38,212 bases of DNA from Halioglobus sp. (GTDB taxonomy: Bacteria > Pseudomonadota > Gammaproteobacteria > Pseudomonadales > Halieaceae), in contig JARFQU010000131.1 of NCBI GenBank assembly GCA_029287595.1, positions 1 through 38,212 on the forward strand, written 5' to 3'. Shown in pieces: positions 8,706 to 16,478 of this stretch (the first letter of the stretch is position 1; each line of letters begins with the position of its first letter). A program made the translations under genes and the position numbers. The notes under the pieces are model-generated. The model searched no databases. It worked only from the letters and a program-made list of their open reading frames with translations, and was not told the DNA's origin.

Positions 8706-9863
8706 ATGACTAGATTTGCACTGGTTTTTCTCCTGGCTTTTACCTCTATTAGCGCACAGGCGATGGTGGTGCCGTCACCGCCCCAGATCGCGGCCAAGGC
8801 TTACCTGCTGGTGGATGCCAGCAGTGGCGCCGTATTGGCCGAGCACAATGCCGATATGCCCTTGCCACCAGCCAGCCTCACCAAGATGATGACCAGTTAT
8901 ATCCTTGCGCGGGAGATCTCCGAGGGCAATATCAAAGAGACGGACATGGTTACCATCAGTGAAAATGCCTGGTCCCAGAATCCCTTGTTTGCCGGCTCAT
9001 CGCTGATGTGGATAGAGCCTGGGATGGATGTCTCGATAGAAGACTTGCAGCGCGGCATCATTATTTCCTCGGGTAACGACGCCACCGTTGCGGTGGCCGA
9101 GCACGTGGCCGGCAGCGAAGCGGTATTTGTGGAGATGATGAATACCCAGGCGGAAAAGCTGGGCATGGTCGACACCTACTACGTCAATACACACGGGCTG
9201 CCGCATCCGGATCATGTCACCACGGCCCGGGACCTGGCCCTGTTGTCCAAGGCAATGATCAACGATCATCCAGAGCAGTACGCCATTTACAAGGAACGCG
9301 AGTTTACCTATAACGATATCCGCCAGTACAACCGCAATACGCTGCTGGCGGAGGACCCCACGGTCGACGGGCTGAAGACCGGGCATACCGAGGAGGCTGG
9401 CTACTGCCTGGTGGCCTCCGCAGAGCGCCGCGGCATGCGGCTGATTTCCGTGGTCATGGGCACCAGCAGCAAGCGGGCGCGCAAGAACCAGACCAGCAGT
9501 CTGCTGAATTATGGTTTCCGTTTTTACGAAACCAGCGAGATTTACGCGCCGCTGACCGAACTGGACAAGCCCCGGGTATGGAAGGGGCAGGTGGATTATG
9601 TATCCGCCGGGGTGCTGGAACAAACCATACTGACCCTGCCCAGGGGCAAGAAAAAGAACCTGGTAACCAGTGTCAGTATTGACGATGAGATTATCGCACC
9701 GCTGGCCGTGGGTGATGCCGTGGGCACCGTCACCCTAACCCTCGATGGTGAGACCGTGCACCACGCGCCGGTGGTGGCCCTGGAGGCCGTTGAGCCCGGG
9801 AGCTTTTTCTCGCGCCTGTGGGATATGTTGTTGATGTGGATCGCGTCGCTGTTCAGTGCCTGA
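8706..9863 (+). CDS. dacA: D-alanyl-D-alanine carboxypeptidase (PBP5/6 family)
   Basis: A periplasmic, membrane-attached DD-carboxypeptidase that trims pentapeptides and limits cross-linking. The signal peptide ends near SISAQA. The three active-site motifs are all present: SLTK (Ser57), SGN at 122-124 and KTG at 224-226. The C-terminal beta domain and an amphipathic tail (residues about 365-385, FSRLWDMLLMWIASLFSA) anchor it to the inner membrane. The start is ATG 8706 (385 residues); GTG 8691 in the same frame would add five residues (MAKKF) and a better charged N-region. Neither has a clear ribosome binding site. Confidence 0.95.
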   Translation: MTRFALVFLLAFTSISAQAMVVPSPPQIAAKAYLLVDASSGAVLAEHNADMPLPPASLTKMMTSYILAREISEGNIKETDMVTISENAWSQNPLFAGSSLMWIEPGMDVSIEDLQRGIIISSGNDATVAVAEHVAGSEAVFVEMMNTQAEKLGMVDTYYVNTHGLPHPDHVTTARDLALLSKAMINDHPEQYAIYKEREFTYNDIRQYNRNTLLAEDPTVDGLKTGHTEEAGYCLVASAERRGMRLISVVMGTSSKRARKNQTSSLLNYGFRFYETSEIYAPLTELDKPRVWKGQVDYVSAGVLEQTILTLPRGKKKNLVTSVSIDDEIIAPLAVGDAVGTVTLTLDGETVHHAPVVALEAVEPGSFFSRLWDMLLMWIASLFSA

Positions 9864-9885
9864 TCTGGCACGGGAGTTATTGGTC

Positions 9886-10155
9886 ATGCAGGAGCAGGAA
9901 CCCCCAAAAATCGAATTCCCCTGCCCGTACCCGATCAAGGTGCTGGGTCGCAGCAGCGAGCAGTTCGAGTCGATTATCATTGAAGTATTTGAACGCCATG
10001 CTCCGGGTTTTGACCAGCAGACTATCGTCGCCAGGGGCAGCAGCAAGGGCACGTTTACCGCCATCACTATCACCATAACCGCGACTGGCCCCGATCAACT
10101 GGAAGCCCTGCACCAGGATTTACTGGCCACCGGGCATGTGCAGATGGTGATCTAG
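9886..10155 (+). CDS. ybeD: YbeD-family (UPF0250/DUF493) regulatory-fold protein
   Basis: An 89-residue ACT-like alpha/beta protein of unknown molecular role. It is recognised from IEFPCPYPIKVLGR at the N-terminus, the central FERHAPGF and the SSKGTFTAITITITAT strand, which match E. coli YbeD. It lies between dacA and lipB in many proteobacteria. ATG 9886 is preferred over GTG 9856 because GGGAG (9872-9876) is well spaced and the length then fits the family. Confidence 0.93.
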   Translation: MQEQEPPKIEFPCPYPIKVLGRSSEQFESIIIEVFERHAPGFDQQTIVARGSSKGTFTAITITITATGPDQLEALHQDLLATGHVQMVI

Positions 10156-10158
10156 GCG

Positions 10159-10788
10159 GTGTCTGCACCGCCGCTGGTGATACGTGAGCTGGGGTTGGTG
10201 GAGTACCAGCCAACACTGGATGCCATGCGCGCATTCACTGACGCCCGCGATGCGGATACACCCGATGAACTGTGGCTGCTGCAACATCCCCGGGTTTTCA
10301 CCCAGGGCCAGGCGGGCAAAGCCGAACACGTGCTGTCCCCCGGTGACATACCCGTTATACAAGTGGACCGCGGCGGCCAGGTGACCTACCACGGGCCCGG
10401 GCAGTGGGTGATCTACCTGCTGGTGGATATACGCCGCAGTCACCTGGGCGTGCGCGACCTGGTCACCCTGATCGAACAGGCCATTGTGCAATTGCTGGCC
10501 GAGTATCAGATCGACGCAGAGCCCAGGGCAGATGCGCCGGGTGTCTACGTGGCGGGGGACAAAATCGCTGCCCTGGGGCTGCGAGTGCGTCGCGGCTGCA
10601 GCTACCACGGCCTGTCCCTCAACGTGGATATGGACCTGCAGCCCTTCCAGCGTATCAATCCCTGCGGCTACCAGGGCCTGCAGGTGACCTCCATGGCGAG
10701 GCTGTTGCCGGATGATGCGCTGGATATGGACCAGATCGGCCGGCGCCTGCTGGCCATTGTCGCCCGGCACCTGGAGCAATCACAGTAG
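10159..10788 (+). CDS. lipB: Octanoyl-[acyl-carrier-protein]:protein N-octanoyltransferase
   Basis: Transfers octanoyl groups from ACP to lipoyl domains, the first step of lipoate synthesis. At 209 residues with a GTG start, the catalytic Lys135 ([14 protein letters not shown]) and Cys169 (INPCGYQG) fall exactly at the E. coli numbering. The substrate-loop [12 protein letters not shown] is also present. lipA, which normally follows, is not here; the next gene is convergent. The start lies 4 nt after the ybeD stop, so the two are likely co-translated. Confidence 0.97.
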   Translation: MSAPPLVIRELGLVEYQPTLDAMRAFTDARDADTPDELWLLQHPRVFTQGQAGKAEHVLSPGDIPVIQVDRGGQVTYHGPGQWVIYLLVDIRRSHLGVRDLVTLIEQAIVQLLAEYQIDAEPRADAPGVYVAGDKIAALGLRVRRGCSYHGLSLNVDMDLQPFQRINPCGYQGLQVTSMARLLPDDALDMDQIGRRLLAIVARHLEQSQ

Positions 10789-10838
10789 CCGCCGGGCCCC
10801 GGTATCCCCACCGCAACGTATCACCCCGGGCGGGTTAT

Positions 10839-11375
10839 CTATTTCCTGACCGGCCGCTTTTGTAATTTGCGCTGCAGCGTGCGCCTGTGCATGCCAAGTG
10901 AGCGCGCGGTGGCGGAGATGTTGCCATCGTTGTCCTGCAGTATCCGCTGTATGTGCTCCCACTCCAGGCGCTCTACTGAAATAGGTTCTGCGGCCACCTC
11001 GGGCGGGCTATCTTGCGCACCCGAAAAGGCGACCAGGATCTCGTCGATACTGGCAGGTTTGCACAGGTAGTTTGCCGCGCCGGCCTTGGTGGCTTCCACC
11101 GCGGTGGCGATACTGGAGTAACCGGTAAGCACCACCAGCCTGGCCCCGGGGGCGGCGGCCAACAGCAGCGGCAGGGCGATAAGCCCGGAGGTGCCGGGCA
11201 TATTCAGGTCCAGCAGGATATGGCTGGGATGAAAGGCCGCGCAGCGCGCCACGGCTTCCTCGCCACTGCCACATGCCAGCACCGCAAAGCCGCGGCGCTG
11301 GAAACCGCGCGTCATGACCCCGGTGAATACGGCATCGTCATCTACCAGCAGGATACGCGGCTGCGTTGCGTTCAT
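10839..11375 (-). CDS. regA: Response regulator of the RegA/PrrA/ActR/RoxR family
   Basis: A global redox response regulator of 178 residues. The receiver domain has the acidic pocket DDD at 12-14, phospho-acceptor Asp56, Thr84 and Lys106. The segment LTGYSSIATAVEATKAGA is highly characteristic of RegA orthologues. A short linker leads to a C-terminal Fis-type helix-turn-helix (about 135-175, GMHRRTLQRKLQKRP). The start overlaps the end of the sensor gene (ATGA), so kinase and regulator are translationally coupled. Likely targets in this lineage (respiratory oxidases, CO2 or photosynthesis genes) are inferred from the family only. Confidence 0.93.
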   Translation of the reverse strand: MNATQPRILLVDDDAVFTGVMTRGFQRRGFAVLACGSGEEAVARCAAFHPSHILLDLNMPGTSGLIALPLLLAAAPGARLVVLTGYSSIATAVEATKAGAANYLCKPASIDEILVAFSGAQDSPPEVAAEPISVERLEWEHIQRILQDNDGNISATARSLGMHRRTLQRKLQKRPVRK

Positions 11376-12655
11376 GGCTGGACTGTCTCTGTTGCCTGCG
11401 GCTTAAGCGGCAGGGTCAGGGTCGCCAGGGTGCCTCCCTCGCGCAGCTTGCGCAGTTCAATGCGCCCACCGTGGCGCTCCACGCTGGCCTGGCTCAGCAT
11501 CAGCCCTATGCCCAACCCGGACTTGTCCGCGTGGATTATGGGTTTGCCAATCTGTTCCAGCAGTTCCGGCGAGATGCCGGCACCCCAGTCGCGCACACTG
11601 ATGCTGGCCTCATTGGGCCGCCAGCTTACGCTGACGGCAATCTTCTGTGAGCCGGTATCCGCCGCGTTGTTCAGCAGGTTCTCCAGGGCCTGTGCCATGG
11701 TTGGGTCCAACTCGATTACCGGGCTGTCCCCGGCGCACTCGAAACTGTAGATAACACCCGGGCGGCGTACCGCCCAGCGCTCCAGGGTGTGGCGCGCAAA
11801 GTCACCAATGGCGAAGGGCCGGGTTTGCTGCGCGGAGCTCAACTCAGCGGTGCGGCTGAGTTCCGACAGGGTGCTTTTGCACTGCGTTAACTGATCGCGC
11901 AGGAGTTCGCAATCCGCCCGGGCCTGTATGCCCAGCTGCGGGTCCTGCAGTAGCTCGTCCACCAGCACTGTCATGGTCGACAGTGGTGTGCCCAACTCGT
12001 GTGCGGTCCCCGCGGCCAGGCTGGCCACCGCCATAATCTGGTCATTGCGCAGGCTGTCTTCGCGCCGGGCGACGGCCTGGGCCTCCTGCAGGCGCAGCGT
12101 GGTCGCCATGCGTACCACGAAGTAGGTGATCAAACCCGCGCTGAACAGGAAATTGAACCACATACCCAGGATATGCACGCTGGCGCCGTCTCCGTGTCCC
12201 ATGGCCGCGTGGGGGGTGAACAGTGGGAACGGTATGTAGAAGTACAACAACAGGCTGTAGGCCAGCAGGGATATTCCGGCCACCAGCCAGGTGTAGCGCC
12301 AGGGCAGCACCGCGGCGGCTATCACCAGTGGCACGATGTAATAGGACACGAAGGGGTTGTTGGCGCCGCCACTGCAGTACATCAGGGCGGTCCAGCCCAG
12401 CACGTCTACCAGCAACTGGGCGAGGAATTCCCTGTCGTCAACGGGCCAGGACCGGGTGGTGCGCCACAGGCTGGCCACGGTAAGCGCCGCCATCACTGCC
12501 AGGCTGATGGTGACACCCCACAGATTCTCGGTGGTGCGGCTGGCAAAGACCACGTAGGCCAGTACACCGGTCTGTCCCAGCAACGCGATACTGCGGATCA
12601 CCAGGAGGTTGCGCAGGTTGTCCAGCGACGGGCTGTAGGCGCGGGAAGTTTTCAT
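11372..12655 (-). CDS. regB: Redox sensor histidine kinase of the RegB/PrrB/RoxS family
   Basis: An inner-membrane kinase of 427 residues. Six hydrophobic segments (about 17-185) carry the quinone-sensing heptapeptide GGANNPF (96-102). The H-box is [10 protein letters not shown] with His219, and Cys259 lies exactly 40 residues later, the spacing of the redox-active Cys265 after His225 in Rhodobacter RegB. A HATPase domain follows ([17 protein letters not shown]). ATG 12655 is chosen because TTG 12712 would run through a strong -10 hexamer. It is upstream of and overlapping with regA. Confidence 0.93.
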   Translation of the reverse strand: MKTSRAYSPSLDNLRNLLVIRSIALLGQTGVLAYVVFASRTTENLWGVTISLAVMAALTVASLWRTTRSWPVDDREFLAQLLVDVLGWTALMYCSGGANNPFVSYYIVPLVIAAAVLPWRYTWLVAGISLLAYSLLLYFYIPFPLFTPHAAMGHGDGASVHILGMWFNFLFSAGLITYFVVRMATTLRLQEAQAVARREDSLRNDQIMAVASLAAGTAHELGTPLSTMTVLVDELLQDPQLGIQARADCELLRDQLTQCKSTLSELSRTAELSSAQQTRPFAIGDFARHTLERWAVRRPGVIYSFECAGDSPVIELDPTMAQALENLLNNAADTGSQKIAVSVSWRPNEASISVRDWGAGISPELLEQIGKPIIHADKSGLGIGLMLSQASVERHGGRIELRKLREGGTLATLTLPLKPQATETVQP

Positions 12656-12676
12656 CGATATCGATTTCACCGACGT

Positions 12677-12698
12677 ATTATACGACTCCCAAGGAGTC
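12677..12698 (-). promoter_or_regulatory. regB promoter -10 with adjoining perfect palindrome
   Basis: On the - strand a perfect TATAAT (ATTATA at 12677-12682 on +) stands 22 bases before the regB ATG. One base upstream of it is GACTCC-CAA-GGAGTC (12684-12698), a perfect 6-3-6 inverted repeat occupying the spacer between -10 and -35. This is a typical place for a dimeric repressor or activator; the protein that binds it is unknown. Confidence 0.5.
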
Positions 12699-12756
12699 AC
12701 TCGCAGTGGCAATATGTCGCAGCGCGGCGGGGACTGCGTCGGCTGCTGAAAGGGCG

Positions 12757-12762
12757 TATAAT
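12757..12762 (+). promoter_or_regulatory. Candidate -10 element for prfC
   Basis: A perfect TATAAT followed by TCGCGC and a T-tract, 25 bases before the prfC ATG. The -35 is poor. It is divergent from the regB promoter about 75 bases away, so the regulators of the two could interact. Confidence 0.5.
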
Positions 12763-12787
12763 TCGCGCTTTTTTAACGGGCAGCTAC

Positions 12788-14365
12788 ATGTCAGACCTCG
12801 GTAAGGCCATCTCATCGCGGCGCACCTTCGCGATCATTTCCCACCCGGACGCGGGTAAGACCACCATTACGGAAAAGCTGTTGCTGCTGGGTAATGCCAT
12901 CCAGGTCGCTGGCACTGTGAAAGGCAAGAAAGGCCCGCACGCCACCTCGGACTGGATGAGCATGGAACAGGAGCGGGGTATCTCCGTCACTTCTTCAGTG
13001 ATGCAGTTCCCCTATGGCGGGCGTACAGTGAACCTGCTGGATACCCCGGGACACGAGGATTTCTCCGAGGATACCTACCGCACCCTGACCGCGGTCGATT
13101 CCGCGTTGATGGTGATAGACGGCGCCAAGGGGGTGGAGGACCGCACCATCAAGCTGATGAACGTGTGTCGCCTGCGCGATACCCCCATCTTCAGCTTCGT
13201 CAACAAAATGGACCGCGATATCCGCGATCCTATAGAACTGCTGGATGAGATAGAAGATGTGCTGCAGATTCAGGGCGCGCCCATCAACTGGCCCATCGGT
13301 ATGGGCAAGGAGTTCAAGGGTGTTTATAACCTGTATAACGACACCATCCACTGTTACACCCCGGGTCGGGGCGCGGTGCTGCCCGAGGACAAGCGCATCG
13401 AGGGGCTCGACAGCCAGGCAGCGCGGGATCTGTTGGACGATGCGTACGAGGATTTTGTCGAAGAGGTCGAGTTGGTACGCGGAGCCAGCCATGCGTTCGA
13501 ACCGGAGGCCTTTCTGGCGGGCAAGTTAAGCCCGGTATTCTTCGGTACCGCCCTGGGTAATTTCGGGGTGCGGGAAATGCTGGATGATTTTGTGAGGTGG
13601 GCCCCCGAACCACTGGACCGGGACACTATTGAGCGCAGTGTCGCGGCTGACGAGGACGGGTTCAGCGGTTTCGTGTTCAAGATTCAGGCTAATATGGACC
13701 CGCGCCACCGGGATCGCATCGCCTTTATGCGGGTGTGTTCCGGGCGTTATACCAAGGGCATGAAGATGCGTCACGTGCGCCTGGGCAAGGATATCAAGAT
13801 CGCCGACGCGGTGACTTTCAAGGCCGGTGAGCGGGAACTGGTAGAAGAGGCGGTATCCGGGGATATCATCGGCCTGCACAATCACGGGACTATCCAGATT
13901 GGCGACACCTTCACCGGTGGTGAGGAATTGCAGTTCACCGGGATCCCCCATTTTGCCCCGGAGCTGTTTCGGCGTATCCGCCTTACCGACCCTATGAAAT
14001 CAAAGCAGTTGCAGCGGGGTCTGCAGCAGCTGTCCGAGGAGGGATCTACCCAGGTGTTCGCCCCCATTACCTCTACCGACCTGATCGTCGGCGCGGTGGG
14101 ACAACTACAGTTCGATGTGGTGGCCTATCGTCTCAAGGACGAGTACAAGGTAGAGGCGCTCTATGAGCCGGTGAACGTCTACACCGCCCGCTGGGTCTTT
14201 TGTGCGGACGAACGCAAGCTGGAGGAGTTTCGCAAGAAAGCCGCAGACCAACTATCGCTGGACGGTGGTGGCTACCTGACCTACCTGGCACCGACCCGGG
14301 TAAACCTGGCACTGATGGAAGAGCGCTGGCCCGACCTGGAGTTTCGGGCTACCAGGGAGCACTGA
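12788..14365 (+). CDS. prfC: Peptide chain release factor 3
   Basis: A GTPase that recycles RF1/RF2 from the ribosome after termination. The 525 residues match the usual 525-530. The P-loop HPDAGKTT is at 19-26, switch [10 protein letters not shown] near 85-92 and NKMD near 140-143, followed by the EF-Tu-like beta-barrel and the RF3 C-terminal domain ([16 protein letters not shown]). The open frame extends far upstream on the same strand, antisense to regB, but homology starts at [20 protein letters not shown], so ATG 12788 is used. Confidence 0.97.
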   Translation: MSDLGKAISSRRTFAIISHPDAGKTTITEKLLLLGNAIQVAGTVKGKKGPHATSDWMSMEQERGISVTSSVMQFPYGGRTVNLLDTPGHEDFSEDTYRTLTAVDSALMVIDGAKGVEDRTIKLMNVCRLRDTPIFSFVNKMDRDIRDPIELLDEIEDVLQIQGAPINWPIGMGKEFKGVYNLYNDTIHCYTPGRGAVLPEDKRIEGLDSQAARDLLDDAYEDFVEEVELVRGASHAFEPEAFLAGKLSPVFFGTALGNFGVREMLDDFVRWAPEPLDRDTIERSVAADEDGFSGFVFKIQANMDPRHRDRIAFMRVCSGRYTKGMKMRHVRLGKDIKIADAVTFKAGERELVEEAVSGDIIGLHNHGTIQIGDTFTGGEELQFTGIPHFAPELFRRIRLTDPMKSKQLQRGLQQLSEEGSTQVFAPITSTDLIVGAVGQLQFDVVAYRLKDEYKVEALYEPVNVYTARWVFCADERKLEEFRKKAADQLSLDGGGYLTYLAPTRVNLALMEERWPDLEFRATREH

Positions 14366-14410
14366 TCTCTGTTTTTTCACCCGTTTGAGGGTGACGGTCT
14401 GCTGACTGCA

Positions 14411-14460
14411 ACGCCGCAGCGAGTACTGGCGTACCAGTGCTCACAGGTTCGCTGCGGCGT
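14411..14460. other. Large stem-loop between convergent prfC and gpx
   Basis: A perfect 12-bp inverted repeat ACGCCGCAGCGA (14411-14422) / TCGCTGCGGCGT (14449-14460) encloses a nested ACTGG-CGTA-CCAGT hairpin (14425-14438). The right arm ends on the last base of the gpx stop codon. There is no T-run on either strand, so it is not a classical intrinsic terminator. It may protect or punctuate the 3' ends of two convergent messages. Confidence 0.6.
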
Positions 14461-14945
14461 CAGGCTAACAGCTTTTTGACGTCCTTCTCGATATCCCTGG
14501 GTTTGACCGTCGGGGCATAACGCTTGACCACTTTGCCATTGCCATCGATGAGGAACTTGGTGAAGTTCCACTTGATGCGCTGGGTGCCCAGGGCGCCGGG
14601 GGCTTCTTTCTTCAGGTGCTGGAACAGCGGGTCAGTGCCGCTGCCATTGACCTCGATCTTGCCAAACATGGGAAAACTGACGCCGTAGTTCAGCTGGCAG
14701 AATTCCGTGATCTCGTCATTTGTACCCGGATCCTGCTTGCCGAACTGGTTGCAGGGAAAGCCCAGCACTTCCAGGCCCTGCTCCCGGTATTTCTCGTACA
14801 GCTCTTCCAGTCCGGCGAACTGGGGCGTAAAACCGCACTTGGAGGCGGTGTTAACCACCAGTAGCACCTTGCCCCGGAAGTCGCTCAGGGACCGGTCCTT
14901 GCCGCCGGTAGTCTGGCAGGAGATGTCGTAAATACTGTTGGTCAT
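14460..14945 (-). CDS. Glutathione peroxidase family thiol peroxidase (Cys type)
   Basis: A 161-residue thioredoxin-fold peroxidase that reduces hydroperoxides. Peroxidatic Cys37 lies in [11 protein letters not shown], and the Gln/Trp/Asn catalytic partners lie in FPCNQFG and WNFTKFL. The extra Cys in FPCNQ is typical of forms reduced by thioredoxin or glutathione; which donor is used cannot be told. No signal peptide is present, so it acts in the cytosol. Monocistronic by spacing; it is followed by the stem-loop shared with prfC. Confidence 0.95.
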   Translation of the reverse strand: MTNSIYDISCQTTGGKDRSLSDFRGKVLLVVNTASKCGFTPQFAGLEELYEKYREQGLEVLGFPCNQFGKQDPGTNDEITEFCQLNYGVSFPMFGKIEVNGSGTDPLFQHLKKEAPGALGTQRIKWNFTKFLIDGNGKVVKRYAPTVKPRDIEKDVKKLLA

Positions 14946-15017
14946 AGGTTCGTACCTGTTGAGTCGTCGGGCTCAGCCAAAGCTGGGCATTTGAGAAGGG
15001 AGATACGCAGTAGCGAC

Positions 15018-15040
15018 CGGGCCGGATTAACGGCCCGTTT
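15018..15040. terminator. Possible terminator-like hairpin downstream of the desaturase
   Basis: CGGGCCG-GATTAA-CGGCCCG (15018-15037) is a perfect 7-bp stem followed by only three T on the + strand. It lies just past the 3' end of the - strand desaturase gene, where no T-run exists in that direction, so termination there would rely on the GC-rich stem alone. Confidence 0.35.
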
Positions 15041-15044
15041 CCCG

Positions 15045-16250
15045 TCAGGCCGGGAGTGCCTGCAACTGGGCCTGTTGCACCAGCAGTCCAAGGCGTTTGC
15101 GCTGCATCTTCAGGGAGTATTCCAATTCCTTGAGTTTGGTGCGCAGCGCGGCGTGTTCCCACTGCTGCTGCAAGCGCTGGCGTCGCTGCGTCAGGGCGTC
15201 GCCCAATTGTCCTTTTCTCTCCCCCAGTGCTTCGCTGAGTTCGCTTTTTTTGCGCTCATAGCGCTCCCCCTGCAGGGCGGTCCACTGGTTGACCGATTCG
15301 GTGAATAACTGGTACTCCCGCTCCAGGCTCGCCCGCAGTGTCTCGCTGCTTTGCGCTTCTTCCATTTTGCTCCTGGCCCGCTCGAACTGGGTATCCAGGA
15401 TCGCGCGCTGGATTTTGAAGTCGGGTACCCGCTTGAGGTCACTGGCCAGGCCAACCCGGGAACACGCGGAGATCATCCACTTGGTGGGATCCCATTGCCA
15501 CCAGCGTATGCCATTGCGATAGTCTGTTTGAAAAATATGGTGGTAATTGTGGTAGCCCTCACCGTAGGTCAGGAAGGCCAGGAAGCCATTATCCCGGGCA
15601 CTGTTGCTTTCGGTGTACGGCCTGGTGCCCCAGTAGTGGGCCAGGGAATTGATGAAGAATGTCACATGGTGATTTACCACCAGGCGCAGCAGTCCCACCA
15701 GCAGCAGCGTGCCGATAATATCGCCGTGCCAGACACCCAGCAGCAGTGGCAGCCCCAGATTCATGAAAGTGGTCAGGGCCACATAGTGCTTGTCCTGCCA
15801 CATGACAATGGGAACGTTTTGCAAGTCCCTGGCATTGGAAAAATCGGGCTCGTAGCTATCGTGCTCACGCAACATCCAGCCGATATGGCTGAACCACAGG
15901 CCGCGCCCGGCAGAGTAGGGGTCCAGTTCGTTGTCGTCTACGTGACGGTGATGGCGACGGTGATCAGACGCCCAGGTCAGGATGCTGTTCTGCAGCGCCC
16001 CGGCGCCCCAGAAGGCAAAAAACCATTTCAGTGCCGGGCTGGCGCGGTAGGCCCTGTGTGCCCAGAGGCGGTGATAGCCGCCGGTAATCGACAGGCCGTT
16101 GAGGTATAAAAACGCCAGGGCCCACAGCCACTGGAACGCGTCATAGCCGTAGTAGATACCCCACAGGGGCACCAGTAGCAGGGCCGCCAGGGGTAGCCCG
16201 AGGAAGATAACCGCGTTGATCCGATTCAGTGGGGGCTTGCTGTCGTTCAT
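15045..16250 (-). CDS. Membrane fatty acid desaturase (acyl-CoA delta-9 type)
   Basis: A di-iron membrane desaturase that introduces a cis double bond into acyl chains, tuning membrane fluidity. The three histidine boxes are H60-x4-H65 (HRLWAH), H97-x2-HH (HRRHH, 97-101) and H234-x2-HH (HNYHH, 234-238), set between paired transmembrane segments (about 13-55, 73-90, 160-200). From about residue 285 to 400 the tail is a charged, coiled-coil-like helix, also found in Pseudomonas DesB-like proteins. ATG 16250 is chosen from domain start (MNDSKPPLNRINAV); the frame stays open further upstream. An electron donor gene is not adjacent. Confidence 0.92.
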   Translation of the reverse strand: MNDSKPPLNRINAVIFLGLPLAALLLVPLWGIYYGYDAFQWLWALAFLYLNGLSITGGYHRLWAHRAYRASPALKWFFAFWGAGALQNSILTWASDHRRHHRHVDDNELDPYSAGRGLWFSHIGWMLREHDSYEPDFSNARDLQNVPIVMWQDKHYVALTTFMNLGLPLLLGVWHGDIIGTLLLVGLLRLVVNHHVTFFINSLAHYWGTRPYTESNSARDNGFLAFLTYGEGYHNYHHIFQTDYRNGIRWWQWDPTKWMISACSRVGLASDLKRVPDFKIQRAILDTQFERARSKMEEAQSSETLRASLEREYQLFTESVNQWTALQGERYERKKSELSEALGERKGQLGDALTQRRQRLQQQWEHAALRTKLKELEYSLKMQRKRLGLLVQQAQLQALPA

Positions 16251-16300
16251 GGAGATCCGGGTACCTGTTGTCACTGTGTAAATGGCGGTCAATGTTAGCG

Positions 16301-16314
16301 TTTCCGCGCGGAAA
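16301..16314. promoter_or_regulatory. Palindrome TTTCCGCGCGGAAA upstream of the desaturase
   Basis: A perfect 14-bp palindrome 51 bases upstream of the desaturase ATG, in the region where its promoter should lie. It has the size and symmetry of a TetR-type operator; desaturase genes in Pseudomonas are controlled by the TetR-like DesT, but the sequence is not the DesT site I know. No regulator gene is adjacent. Confidence 0.45.
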
Positions 16315-16372
16315 AGTCTCCCGCTATGGCGCGCCACCTGACCCCGGAGCCCGGGTGCCACATACGCGGTTG

Positions 16373-16387
16373 ATTCTACAGTAGAAT
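16373..16387. promoter_or_regulatory. Palindrome ATTCTACAGTAGAAT between desaturase and MATE genes
   Basis: A perfect 7-1-7 inverted repeat, AT-rich compared with its surroundings, 92 bases before the chosen MATE start. It also covers the first base of an in-frame upstream ATG (16386). Likely an operator for the divergent region; the binding protein is unknown. Confidence 0.45.
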
Positions 16388-16478
16388 GGACTCCCAGCGG
16401 TTTCTTGAGATAGTTCATGTCCGGCACCTGTCACATTGTCCCGGTTCCACACCCCTACCGGTTCGGTTCTCTGGCCGC

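Noticed and set aside
11999-12787. Open frame continuing upstream of prfC on the + strand
   Set aside because: It is antisense to regB and carries no RF3 homology; RF3 starts at 12788.
14372-14393. T-run followed by CACCC/GGGTG hairpin after prfC
   Set aside because: On the + strand the T-run precedes the stem, and on the - strand A follows it, so neither direction fits an intrinsic terminator.
16386-16478. Earlier ATG start for the MATE gene
   Set aside because: It lies at a palindrome and adds residues unlike any transporter N-terminus; kept only as an alternative.
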